In this document: positions 7,000 through 14,272 of the stretch, piece by piece
Position numbering within the stretch: the stretch's first letter is position 1
Layout of the letters: each line of letters begins with the position of its first letter
Assembly: GCA_002722245.1 (NCBI GenBank)
Contig: PBLA01000002.1
Location: 45,742 to 80,649, forward strand
Origin: Flavobacteriales bacterium
GTDB lineage: Bacteria; Bacteroidota; Bacteroidia; Flavobacteriales_C; GCA-002722245
Direction: 5' to 3'
DNA: 34,908 bases
Program-made: the position numbers and the translations under genes
Notes under the pieces: generated by a model
Database searches by the model: none
Told to the model about the DNA's origin: nothing
What the model saw: the letters and a program-made list of their open reading frames with translations, nothing else

Positions 7000-7635
7000 A
7001 TGAAGTTTACAGGCGAATTACATGATGTTAGATTAATAAATTTTTCAGTAAAATTAGATGAGGTTCTTCCTTTAGTGCCTAAACAATTAAAAATATTAAC
7101 AGATAAAGGGAGAGCAATAGTCTCCTTAGTAGACGTTAAATTAAAGAATATGGCCATTAAGGGATTACCAATTATTAAATTTGGCTATAGGCATTTAGCT
7201 TTTCGTTTATTACTTGAGGATCATCCACTGGAACCCAAGGGAGTTTATTTTTTGAAAAGCTTTTCAGATAAGCCATTTTTTAATTTTATTGGAAATTTAA
7301 TTTCTAATTATAACTTATCCACAGGTAGTATTAAAGAGTATTTTGATGCTGTAAGTCTTAAACAGGACAATCAGTATATACATTATGCCTTAGACCCCTA
7401 TTCTAAAATTGATTCTAACATGGAGCTTTATCAAAAGATAAAAAGAATTGATAGGGCCTATGCAACAGAAAAAGAAGAAACGTACGTAATTAGAATAACC
7501 AGAAAAAAATGGCCTATTGAACCCATTAAATGCTATCATTTTGCAACAAACTATTTTAAAACTGCAAAATTATTAGGCGCATTTAAGGTTAATGAAGTCA
7601 TTCACTACACCTGGAATGAATCAAAAAAGGTATGA
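7000..7635 (+). CDS. DUF2071-like protein (copy C, divergent and short)
   Basis: A 211-residue protein, about 40 residues shorter than copy B. The family outline is still visible: HDVRLINFSVKLDEVLPLVP at the start, KGRAIVSLVDVKLKN, and KGVYFLKSFSDKPFF in the middle. The usual N-x-R-x-Y-V segment has become YRHLAFRLLLEDH. The C-terminus (LGAFKVNEVIHYTWNESKK) parallels copy A. The loss of family landmarks suggests a different substrate or a non-catalytic subunit in a complex with B. It starts 6 bp after copy B and overlaps the reductase gene by 4 bp. Function is unknown. Confidence 0.68.
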   Translation: MKFTGELHDVRLINFSVKLDEVLPLVPKQLKILTDKGRAIVSLVDVKLKNMAIKGLPIIKFGYRHLAFRLLLEDHPLEPKGVYFLKSFSDKPFFNFIGNLISNYNLSTGSIKEYFDAVSLKQDNQYIHYALDPYSKIDSNMELYQKIKRIDRAYATEKEETYVIRITRKKWPIEPIKCYHFATNYFKTAKLLGAFKVNEVIHYTWNESKKV

Positions 7636-8492
7636 AAATTATAATTCTAGGAGGATCCGGTCAAATAGGTACTGTAATCACTCGAATGGTTACTAACGCT
7701 TTTCCAAATGCTGAGATTTTAAGTTGTTCAAGAAGTGGAAAAGGTCAAAACGGATACTCGTTTAATGTTTTTCAAAAAGACTGGAGTGTTTTTGGAAATG
7801 TGGATGTAATAATTAATTCGGTTGGAATTATTGCAGAGGAAGGTGAAAACACCTTTAAAAAGATTCACATTGATGTTGTAGAAAACATGCTTCATTCAAG
7901 AGCCAAAATGGGTAATCCAAAAATTATTCATATTTCGGTTTTAGGAGCGGATAGTCAATCTAAATCAGGGTATGCTTCAACAAAAGGATATGCGGATGAA
8001 CTACTGAAAAAAGAGGAAAATGTCAATATAATTAGTCCAAGTTTTGTGTGTACGCCAGGAACAATGATGATTGGAAAACTCAAAATGTTGAATACGATGG
8101 CTAAATGGCAATTGGGATTTTTACCTTGTCCTGCTCATTTTCTCTCTGCAAAGTTTCAACCTGTTATGGGAGAGGATATCGCAGAATCAGTCATTCAAAT
8201 GATTAAACAGGATTTAAAAGGGGAGCACATCTATGGCACGGGGCCAGAAATATATACTTTAGAGGATTGGATTAATATAGTAGGAAAAGGAAAAATCAAG
8301 ATTATTCGTATCCCAAAGTGGTTAATCGATAAGCCGTTTAGAGTAGTTACTATTTTATTTCCCTTTATAATGAATAAGGATCAATACATTCTACTTGGAA
8401 AGGACAATATTCACGATAATTCTGTTTTAAAGAGGATTCTTGGAAGAGAACCAAAGAGTACGCGATCGTTCTGGGTAAAAGAATTGGCATAA
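7632..8492 (+). CDS. NAD(P)-binding atypical SDR reductase
   Basis: A 286-residue Rossmann-fold protein. The dinucleotide loop GGSGQIG (7-13) follows a clean beta strand (MKIIIL), and a YASTK segment (114-118) gives the SDR Y-x-x-x-K pair. The overall plan, a cofactor-binding half then a variable C-terminal half with LEDWINIVGKGKIKIIRIPKW, fits the atypical/extended SDR group related to NDUFA9 and nucleoside-diphosphate-sugar epimerases. It probably reduces or epimerises a small molecule; the substrate is unknown. It is the last gene of the operon, overlapping copy C by 4 bp and followed 2 bp later by a strong terminator. Confidence 0.8.
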   Translation: MKIIILGGSGQIGTVITRMVTNAFPNAEILSCSRSGKGQNGYSFNVFQKDWSVFGNVDVIINSVGIIAEEGENTFKKIHIDVVENMLHSRAKMGNPKIIHISVLGADSQSKSGYASTKGYADELLKKEENVNIISPSFVCTPGTMMIGKLKMLNTMAKWQLGFLPCPAHFLSAKFQPVMGEDIAESVIQMIKQDLKGEHIYGTGPEIYTLEDWINIVGKGKIKIIRIPKWLIDKPFRVVTILFPFIMNKDQYILLGKDNIHDNSVLKRILGREPKSTRSFWVKELA

Positions 8493-8494
8493 AA

Positions 8495-8520
8495 AAAAGT
8501 CCTATCGAAATAGGACTTTT
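8495..8520. terminator. Bidirectional terminator between the operon and DAHP synthase
   Basis: AAAAGTCCTA (8495-8504) pairs perfectly with TAGGACTTTT (8511-8520) around the loop TCGAAA. An A tract on one side and a T tract on the other let it work in both directions. It begins 2 bp after the SDR stop and lies 24 bp beyond the stop of the convergent DAHP synthase gene. Confidence 0.88.
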
Positions 8521-8544
8521 CATTAAAATCTATAGAATTTAAGA

Positions 8545-9651
8545 TTATTTTCCAGCAAGCTCAGCTTGTCCTTCATTCATAACAATATTTTGTCGTCGAA
8601 TGGATTCTTTGTGAATTAATTTCAAATATGTTTTTACAAATTCATCATCTAACCCCATAGCAACACCTAGAGCAATTCTTTTGTTAACAATTTCTTCCCA
8701 TCTTCCCACTTGAAGAATCGTAACACTGTTTTCTCTTTTGTATTCACCAATTTGATCAGCGACTTTCATTCTCGAAGCAATTTTTTGGAAAATATCATCA
8801 TCCAATTCATCAATTTCTCTTCGAAGTGCTTCGAGCTGATTTGCATCTGCTGTTTCAACATTTTCTTTTCGGAACGTTAAACCGTCTAATAATTCTGTTA
8901 AACCAGAGGGTGTTACTTGCTGTGCAGCATCCGACCATGCAACTGTTGGTGTAATATGAGACTCTATCATTAAGCCTTCCATGTTTAGATCAAGAGCTTT
9001 TTGACACACATATGGAAGTAATTCTCTATTACCTGCAATGTGGGAAGGGTCGTTCACAATATCCAACTGAGGGAATTTTCGCATCATTTCAATGGCCATA
9101 TCCCACTTAGGTAAATTTCGAAAAGGAGTTTTTTCATATGTAGAGAAACCTCTATGTATAGCTCCTAATCGAGTAATTCCTGCTGCAGCTATTCGTTCTA
9201 ACCCCCCTTGCCATAAAGCGATGTCGGGATTAATTGGGTTTTTAACTAATACAGGGATGTCTACTCCTTTAAGGGCATCTGCAACTTCCTGAACAGAAAA
9301 CGGATTAACAGTTGTTCGCGCACCAACCCATAAAATATCAATACCTGCTTTTAAACACGCTTCAACATGAGCTGCATTTGCTACTTCAGTTGCAGTCAAT
9401 AAACCTGTTTCAGCTTTCGCTTTATTTAACCATTCTAAACCAACTTCACCAATACCTTCAAAGGAACCAGGACGGGTTCTTGGTTTCCATATACCAGCAC
9501 GTAGTACGTTAACTCTTTTATCTTTGGCAACATCTCTTGCTGTAGTTAGTACTTGCTCCTCTGTTTCCGCACTACAAGGACCAGAAATGACCATATGATC
9601 ATTGATCCCTAATCCCCAGTCTTTTATTCTTTTAATATTCTCTAAACTCAT
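8545..9651 (-). CDS. Bifunctional DAHP synthase / chorismate mutase (type II)
   Basis: A 368-residue cytoplasmic enzyme joining two steps of aromatic amino acid synthesis. The N-terminal domain (about 10-260) condenses phosphoenolpyruvate and erythrose 4-phosphate to DAHP and is of the KDO8P-synthase-like type (ISGPCSAET at 22-30, RAGIWKPRTRPGSFEGIG at 51-68, later HRGFSTYEKTPFRN). The C-terminal domain (about 270-355) is an AroQ-type chorismate mutase (LEALRREIDELDDDIF, RMKVADQIGEYKR), which makes prephenate. The start is ATG at 9651. The frame stays open to 9738, but a consensus promoter lies inside that extension, so it is not coding. The mutase domain may confer feedback control, as in related fusions. 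No other aromatic pathway gene is adjacent. Confidence 0.93.
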   Translation of the reverse strand: MSLENIKRIKDWGLGINDHMVISGPCSAETEEQVLTTARDVAKDKRVNVLRAGIWKPRTRPGSFEGIGEVGLEWLNKAKAETGLLTATEVANAAHVEACLKAGIDILWVGARTTVNPFSVQEVADALKGVDIPVLVKNPINPDIALWQGGLERIAAAGITRLGAIHRGFSTYEKTPFRNLPKWDMAIEMMRKFPQLDIVNDPSHIAGNRELLPYVCQKALDLNMEGLMIESHITPTVAWSDAAQQVTPSGLTELLDGLTFRKENVETADANQLEALRREIDELDDDIFQKIASRMKVADQIGEYKRENSVTILQVGRWEEIVNKRIALGVAMGLDDEFVKTYLKLIHKESIRRQNIVMNEGQAELAGK

Positions 9652-9687
9652 TCTACTATTTTTCAAAAAATTCCCAAAATGGGTATA

Positions 9688-9718
9688 CAAAGATAAGACA
9701 AAGTTTTTTCGCTCCAAA
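9688..9718 (-). promoter_or_regulatory. Consensus promoter of DAHP synthase/chorismate mutase
   Basis: Read on the minus strand, TTTG (9718-9715) is followed after exactly 19 nt by TATCTTTG (9695-9688), a perfect match to the Bacteroidota TTTG-N19-TAnnTTTG promoter. The predicted start of transcription, near 9682, gives a leader of about 30 nt before ATG 9651. This settles the choice of start codon. Confidence 0.8.
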
Positions 9719-9889
9719 TTTAATTTGTCAATTAACAATAATTTAAAGTTGATTCAAAATAAAATTTTAACCAACTAAATTTTAATCCTATGTTTTTCTG
9801 AATAATAGGCGATAACAAATAATAATTTGCCAAATTTTATTAAATCGGAATAAGATTTTTTGGAAATACATTTATTGCACGAAATTAAA

Positions 9890-10807
9890 TTACTTGAACG
9901 AATAGTGTACAGAAATTAAATAATATGGATTAGGTAACTTTTCAGAGAAGGAGGGAAGTTCAATACCTCTAGAAATTTTTGCTCTTATATTCGCTACTTC
10001 ATAATGTACACCAAGTCCTAGTGTTTGGTTTGAATAATAATCAAAGTTAAAACCAATATCTCTTAATAAATCTTTCGAAAGAAATCCATGTTCCGAACCA
10101 ATTTGATAAAAAACAAAATTGCTTGATTTAAGAAAAGTAATGCTTAAATCTGTAAGAAATTGATCGTTTTGAAAACCCCAATACTTAGAATAGGTGCCTG
10201 AACATCCAAGAATAGTATTTTTTATGCTTATTCCACTTATGATGGTAGTTATATCAGGTTTTAAAGGGTAGTTAACTAAGAATCCCACTTTCGCATAACT
10301 TACATGTAAACTATCGAGTCCTTTGAAATTGTATTTTAAATAAGTTCCAAATGGTAAGTCGATATTTTTGATTGTATGTTGGGTTCCAGGTTCAGAAGGA
10401 TCCGAAACCAAAATACTAGATAGATTCACATTGTACATGAAATATTTAATGCCTAAACCAATTCCTACATCAAACTGTTTTATGAATAGTCTTTTGGCAT
10501 AAGTTACCTGACAAGAATTAATGGATTGGTTTGTCGACATGAAATCGCTAAGAACTTGAAAGTTTAACCCGTTTTTACTATTAATTTTCCAGTTTATCTC
10601 ACCTAAGTAGGTGTTAAATGAATTGTCAATATCAGGGTAATCGTTTTGGTATCTAACTCCAATAGAGCTTTTTTTATGTGATATCGCATTGGATGGGTTT
10701 AAATATACATCTCTATCGTTTCTATCATAAAAAATAGCAGTTTGCCCAGATAAAAACAATTGGCAAAATAAAAGGAATAATACAATGTAATTACTTAAAT
10801 AGTTCAA
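9890..10807 (-). CDS. PorP/SprF family type IX secretion-associated outer membrane protein
   Basis: A 305-residue protein with a signal peptide (about 1-22, ending LFLSGQ) and a beta-barrel-like body. The PorP/SprF landmarks are YLNPSNA near residue 40, alternating amphipathic strands throughout, and a terminal aromatic-rich strand ending in HYSFK. PorP/SprF proteins sit in the outer membrane and are needed to export or anchor partner proteins carrying a type B (CHU_C) sorting domain; SprF serves SprB in this way. It overlaps by 17 bp the upstream gene for a bare CHU_C domain, its obvious partner. Family assignment is good; the partner role is inferred from adjacency. Confidence 0.82.
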   Translation of the reverse strand: MNYLSNYIVLFLLFCQLFLSGQTAIFYDRNDRDVYLNPSNAISHKKSSIGVRYQNDYPDIDNSFNTYLGEINWKINSKNGLNFQVLSDFMSTNQSINSCQVTYAKRLFIKQFDVGIGLGIKYFMYNVNLSSILVSDPSEPGTQHTIKNIDLPFGTYLKYNFKGLDSLHVSYAKVGFLVNYPLKPDITTIISGISIKNTILGCSGTYSKYWGFQNDQFLTDLSITFLKSSNFVFYQIGSEHGFLSKDLLRDIGFNFDYYSNQTLGLGVHYEVANIRAKISRGIELPSFSEKLPNPYYLISVHYSFK

Positions 10808-11126
10808 CGGTTCCTTTTATAATTTCTTGTTTACTATTTATTAAAAGTTCAACGATATAAATATAAACACCACTCTCGCATGGTCTACCCATATAGCTGC
10901 CATCCCATCTTTGATTAACATCAGTGGATGTGTAAATTAACTTTCCCCATCTAGTGTAAATTTTTAGTGAATAATTACTCTGATTTATTTCAGGTCCCCA
11001 TAAATCATTTACCCCATCACTATTTGGAGTAAACTGGGTAGAGATTTGATCTTTAATTTCTTGTACAGATTGCCCATATCCGAGATTAAATCCAGTAATT
11101 AAAATAAGGGATAATATGATTCTCAT
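10791..11126 (-). CDS. Stand-alone CHU_C (T9SS type B sorting) domain protein
   Basis: A 111-residue protein consisting only of a signal peptide (1-18, cleaved after GYG or GYGQ) and a CHU_C/gliding-motility C-terminal domain. The domain is recognised from FTPNSDGVNDLWGP (about 32-45), LKIYTRWGKLIY, WDGSYMGRPCESGVYIYIVEL and the final strand. This domain normally ends very large exported proteins and directs them through the type IX system. Here there is no cargo. The start lies only 4 bp after the stop of the preceding gene, so there is no room for a lost N-terminal part, and the intact signal peptide argues against a broken gene. It may be a minimal secreted or surface-attached partner of the PorP/SprF protein encoded next. 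Confidence 0.85.
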   Translation of the reverse strand: MRIILSLILITGFNLGYGQSVQEIKDQISTQFTPNSDGVNDLWGPEINQSNYSLKIYTRWGKLIYTSTDVNQRWDGSYMGRPCESGVYIYIVELLINSKQEIIKGTVELFK

Positions 11127-11130
11127 AGTA

Positions 11131-12243
11131 CTAGTCTTTCGCCATCCAGGCTTTTGAATTATGCGAAAGCTTAATCTTTGCTAATGCTTTAAGTGCTTTT
11201 ATTTTTTGTCCATAAGAACCGTAAGCAACTCTATATAATCCAGATTTAGAACGCCCTACAATTTGAGCGTTTGAGTAACCCGTTTTTTGAAGTTGCTTTA
11301 CCATTTTGTGCGCATTGGACTTTATACCAAAGCAACCTGCAATGATATGGTAAGGTAAGGAGGTCGGCTGGGAATCACTTTTTACAATTACCTTAGATTT
11401 TTCAATTGAATTATTTTCAATTGCAGACGTTTTAGTTGTTCTAGCGAATAACTTCTCTTTTTCTTTTCTTTCAGCCTGAATTTCTTGAATTCTCTCTAGA
11501 TTTGGCTCTTCATCTAAATGACCTCGATCTCTAAATTCTTGTCGATCCTCTTCATTGAATACAGTATTTACAGGATCAACATGCTCTAATGGAACATGAG
11601 TCTTCTCATTCACCGTGTTTGATCCAAATGAAAGAGGGGGAATGGAGAGAGATTGCTGTTGAACGTCAGTCCCCATTGTTGAAAAAGTTTGAAATAAACC
11701 GAATCCAATGATTAATGCGATTCCTGCTGCAATAGATGATGTTTTAGCAATTCGAAATAATCGAGGAGTAGCTATCTTTTTATCCAAACCACGTTCAATT
11801 CTACTAGCTAGATCAATTCTTTGCACAGGTTTTGCATGCACGTTGGTTAAACCAAAAGAAGTGCTGGCAAAGTTGGTTTCATTAAACTGTTCAAAAACGA
11901 GATTTCCTTCTTTATTTAGTACAAATGAACCCAATCCGTCTAATTCTAAGTAATTGGTAGCGGCTAGTTCATTTTGCCAAAATTCAACTTTTGCTTCAAT
12001 TGCTTTAAGTGCGTCTTGGTAACTCAACCCTGTTTTCACAACAATCGATTGAGCTAAAAAACCATCATTTTTTGAAAGTTGCACGTTGAAGGAGATATTT
12101 TTCCCGGGTGGAATTAGAATATTTTTAGTAGGCTCTAACACAGCGGGGCGAAAATGAGTGACGAAACCACCAAAGTTTGGAATCACTAAGAAGTCTTCGT
12201 CAATCAGTAATTCTTTCGCTATTTTTTCTAGTCTAATTTCCAT
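11131..12243 (-). CDS. HU-CCDC81-like / SPOR domain membrane protein
   Basis: A 370-residue protein starting at ATG 12243; an upstream in-frame ATG at 12273 lies before the putative promoter. Residues about 1-60 and 65-130 form the two bacterial HU-CCDC81 domains (FLVIPNFGGFVTHFRPA, then LDGLGSFVLNKEGNLVFEQ). A single membrane helix follows at about 168-187 (SSIAAGIALIIGFGLF), then a Glu/Arg-rich linker. The C-terminal SPOR domain (about 297-368, beginning PYHIIAGCFG) binds denuded peptidoglycan at division sites in other bacteria. The protein would therefore span the inner membrane with the HU-like part in the cytoplasm and SPOR in the periplasm. It leads an operon with CHU_C and PorP/SprF. 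Confidence 0.87.
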   Translation of the reverse strand: MEIRLEKIAKELLIDEDFLVIPNFGGFVTHFRPAVLEPTKNILIPPGKNISFNVQLSKNDGFLAQSIVVKTGLSYQDALKAIEAKVEFWQNELAATNYLELDGLGSFVLNKEGNLVFEQFNETNFASTSFGLTNVHAKPVQRIDLASRIERGLDKKIATPRLFRIAKTSSIAAGIALIIGFGLFQTFSTMGTDVQQQSLSIPPLSFGSNTVNEKTHVPLEHVDPVNTVFNEEDRQEFRDRGHLDEEPNLERIQEIQAERKEKEKLFARTTKTSAIENNSIEKSKVIVKSDSQPTSLPYHIIAGCFGIKSNAHKMVKQLQKTGYSNAQIVGRSKSGLYRVAYGSYGQKIKALKALAKIKLSHNSKAWMAKD

Positions 12244-12255
12244 TTTTGAGGTCAG

Positions 12256-12286
12256 TAAAGGTATAAAAAACAAAGGCTTTTACAAC
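12256..12286 (-). promoter_or_regulatory. Putative promoter of the HU/SPOR - CHU_C - PorP operon
   Basis: On the minus strand, GTTG (12286-12283) is followed after 19 nt by TACCTTTA (12263-12256), each with one mismatch to the TTTG and TAnnTTTG elements. The spacing is ideal and the position, just before ATG 12243, is sensible. The match is moderate in a very AT-rich stretch. Confidence 0.4.
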
Positions 12287-12389
12287 ATATAATTTACGAT
12301 GAAAAAAGCGTAAAGTTCAACCCATTCATTTACAACTTATTAACAAAATGTCTTGGAAGATAATCTTCTATTTAAATGAATTCAGTCCC

Positions 12390-12424
12390 TTGAGTATTTA
12401 AATTTAAAAGGATTGTTAACTTTG
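12390..12424 (+). promoter_or_regulatory. Putative promoter of the SLC13 permease gene
   Basis: TAACTTTG (12417-12424) matches TAnnTTTG perfectly and lies 11 bp before ATG 12436. The nearest TTG (12390-12392) is 24 nt upstream, longer than the usual 19, so the -33 part is weak. Confidence 0.42.
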
Positions 12425-12435
12425 GAAAATTAATC

Positions 12436-14223
12436 ATGTTTCAGTTAAGTCAATATATCGGAGACTTTGGGGTTCAATTATATGTAATTGGGTTAGTACT
12501 TACTACGGTATTTTTTCTTTATAAGGAAATTTACAATACTTCAATTGTTTTTTTAGCTGCTGTAGCATTTTTGATTGTACCTGGCGTTATTAAAACGGAA
12601 GATGTTTTGCATTCGTTTGCCAATGAACAGGTAGCGGTTATTGTAATGCTTCTGGCCATTGGACAATTTTTAAAAAGGAGCCCTGTTATTGAAGAATTAT
12701 TTCAGAAACTTTTTTTAAAAACAAAAGGGTTTTACAGTTTCACAGCAAAAATGTCTGTGTTTGTATCGATGTTTTCAGGGGTTATGAATAACACGCCTCT
12801 CGTTGCTTTATTGCTACCTTATGTTACAGAGTGGGGAAAGAAAAATAAAATATCGCCTAGTAAATTATTAATCCCGCTTTCTTTTGCCGCTATAATGGGA
12901 GGTGGACTAACCTTAATAGGAACCTCAACGAATCTTATTGCAAATAGTATTTTAGTTTCGGCAACTGGGAATGAGTTGGGGATGTTTTCGTTTTTTATCA
13001 TCGGAGCTCCGCTTGTATTTATTGGTATTCTTTACATCTTACTCTTTGGAAATAGAATGCTTCCTGAAAATAAGGGTATGATCTCAAAATTTCAGGAAAA
13101 TAAAAGGGAATATTTGGTAGATCTTTTGGTAAAAGAGGGATCTCCATTGGTAGGGAAAACAATTGGAGAATCCAACTTAAGAAGTTTAAATGGTCTTTAT
13201 TTAGTAGAGATTGTAAGACCAGACAAAGTAAGAACAGCCCCAGGACCACAAGAGATTATGAGGGCGGGAGACTATATTATTTTTGCAGGTCAAACGGAAA
13301 ACATTGTGGATGTACTCAATATGGATTTGGGATTGGAAATGCCAAATGAGCTCAGTCAATTGCGATCTAAAAAAGAAGTGGTTGAGGTCATAATGCCATT
13401 TAACTCTACGCTTTCAAAAAAACAAATTAAGGACACAGATTTTAGAGCCAGATTTGATGCTGCAATTATTGCCGTTCGAAGAGATGGTGAAAAATTATAC
13501 GGAAAAATAGGAGAGATTACCTTGCAAAAGGGAGATATGATGCTTTGTGTAGCAGGGCATGATTTTTATAAACGAATTGAGCGATCAAAAGAATTAACAT
13601 TGATATCGAATGTACGACAGCTTCAAGATATTGATGGGAGAAAATCACGTGCGCTAATCATTGCAACAGCAATTTCTATTTTTTTACCAGCCATTGGAGT
13701 AATTAGTTTGTTCCAGTCTTTACTCCTGCTTTTTGTATTCCTAATGTTATCTAAAGTGGTCTTGTTTGGTGAGGTTAAGCGATCAATTAATATTGGGCTA
13801 ACTACCATTATGGGCGGGGCGCTATCGATTGGAGTGGCGATGGATAAAAGTGGTGCTGCGGAGCTTATTGCTGCAAATGGGTTAGCTATTCTTGAGCCAT
13901 TAGGTCCTATTGGGATTTTAGCAGGGGTGTATTTGATTACAAATATTTTAGCTGCCTACATGACTAATATTGCGGCTGTTTCAATCATTCTACCAGTTGC
14001 AATTAGTTTTGCACAGGTGAACCATTATGATTTGATGCCCTTTGTTTTTTGTGTTGCATTTGCAGGTTCCAAAACTTTTCTTACTCCTATTGGATATCAA
14101 ACAAATTTAATGGTATACGGTCCTGGAGGATATAATTTTAGAGATTATTTCAGATTCGGATTCCCATTAACTGCGTTATTCATGGTAACGACTCTTTTTA
14201 TTCTTAAGGTATTATATTTCTAA
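12436..14223 (+). CDS. SLC13/DASS-type permease with two RCK_C domains
   Basis: A 595-residue inner membrane transporter. About 12 hydrophobic segments are split by a cytoplasmic insert at roughly 225-385. The membrane part has the family's paired motifs NNTPLVALLLPYV in the first half and NILAAYMTNIAAVSIILPVA in the second, and GTSTNLIAN, the Na+-binding S-x-T segment. The insert contains two RCK_C (TrkA-C) domains (around 230-300 and 316-382, each with a GD-x-I/M strand), typical of the long SLC13/YfbS-like subgroup. Substrates in this subgroup include sulfate and dicarboxylates; which applies here is not visible. It is transcribed alone, with a lipoprotein gene 49 bp downstream. Confidence 0.87.
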   Translation: MFQLSQYIGDFGVQLYVIGLVLTTVFFLYKEIYNTSIVFLAAVAFLIVPGVIKTEDVLHSFANEQVAVIVMLLAIGQFLKRSPVIEELFQKLFLKTKGFYSFTAKMSVFVSMFSGVMNNTPLVALLLPYVTEWGKKNKISPSKLLIPLSFAAIMGGGLTLIGTSTNLIANSILVSATGNELGMFSFFIIGAPLVFIGILYILLFGNRMLPENKGMISKFQENKREYLVDLLVKEGSPLVGKTIGESNLRSLNGLYLVEIVRPDKVRTAPGPQEIMRAGDYIIFAGQTENIVDVLNMDLGLEMPNELSQLRSKKEVVEVIMPFNSTLSKKQIKDTDFRARFDAAIIAVRRDGEKLYGKIGEITLQKGDMMLCVAGHDFYKRIERSKELTLISNVRQLQDIDGRKSRALIIATAISIFLPAIGVISLFQSLLLLFVFLMLSKVVLFGEVKRSINIGLTTIMGGALSIGVAMDKSGAAELIAANGLAILEPLGPIGILAGVYLITNILAAYMTNIAAVSIILPVAISFAQVNHYDLMPFVFCVAFAGSKTFLTPIGYQTNLMVYGPGGYNFRDYFRFGFPLTALFMVTTLFILKVLYF

Positions 14224-14233
14224 TTGTACGTTA

Positions 14234-14268
14234 TTTGACTTTTTAGGAAAAAGGTTGGAGTACATTTG
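14234..14268 (+). promoter_or_regulatory. Putative promoter of the lipoprotein gene
   Basis: TACATTTG (14261-14268) is a perfect TAnnTTTG and lies 4 bp before ATG 14273. TTTG at 14234-14237 is 23 nt upstream, at the long end of accepted spacing. It would make the lipoprotein mRNA nearly leaderless. Confidence 0.42.
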
Positions 14269-14272
14269 TTTT

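Noticed and set aside
9739-9889. AT-rich 150-bp gap between DAHP synthase and PorP/SprF as a regulatory or RNA-gene region
   Set aside because: I see no hairpin, tRNA-like fold, repeat or coding frame that can be supported.
10791-11126. The short CHU_C gene as a truncated or frameshifted large adhesin
   Set aside because: An intact signal peptide precedes the domain and the upstream gene ends 4 bp before the start, leaving no remnant.
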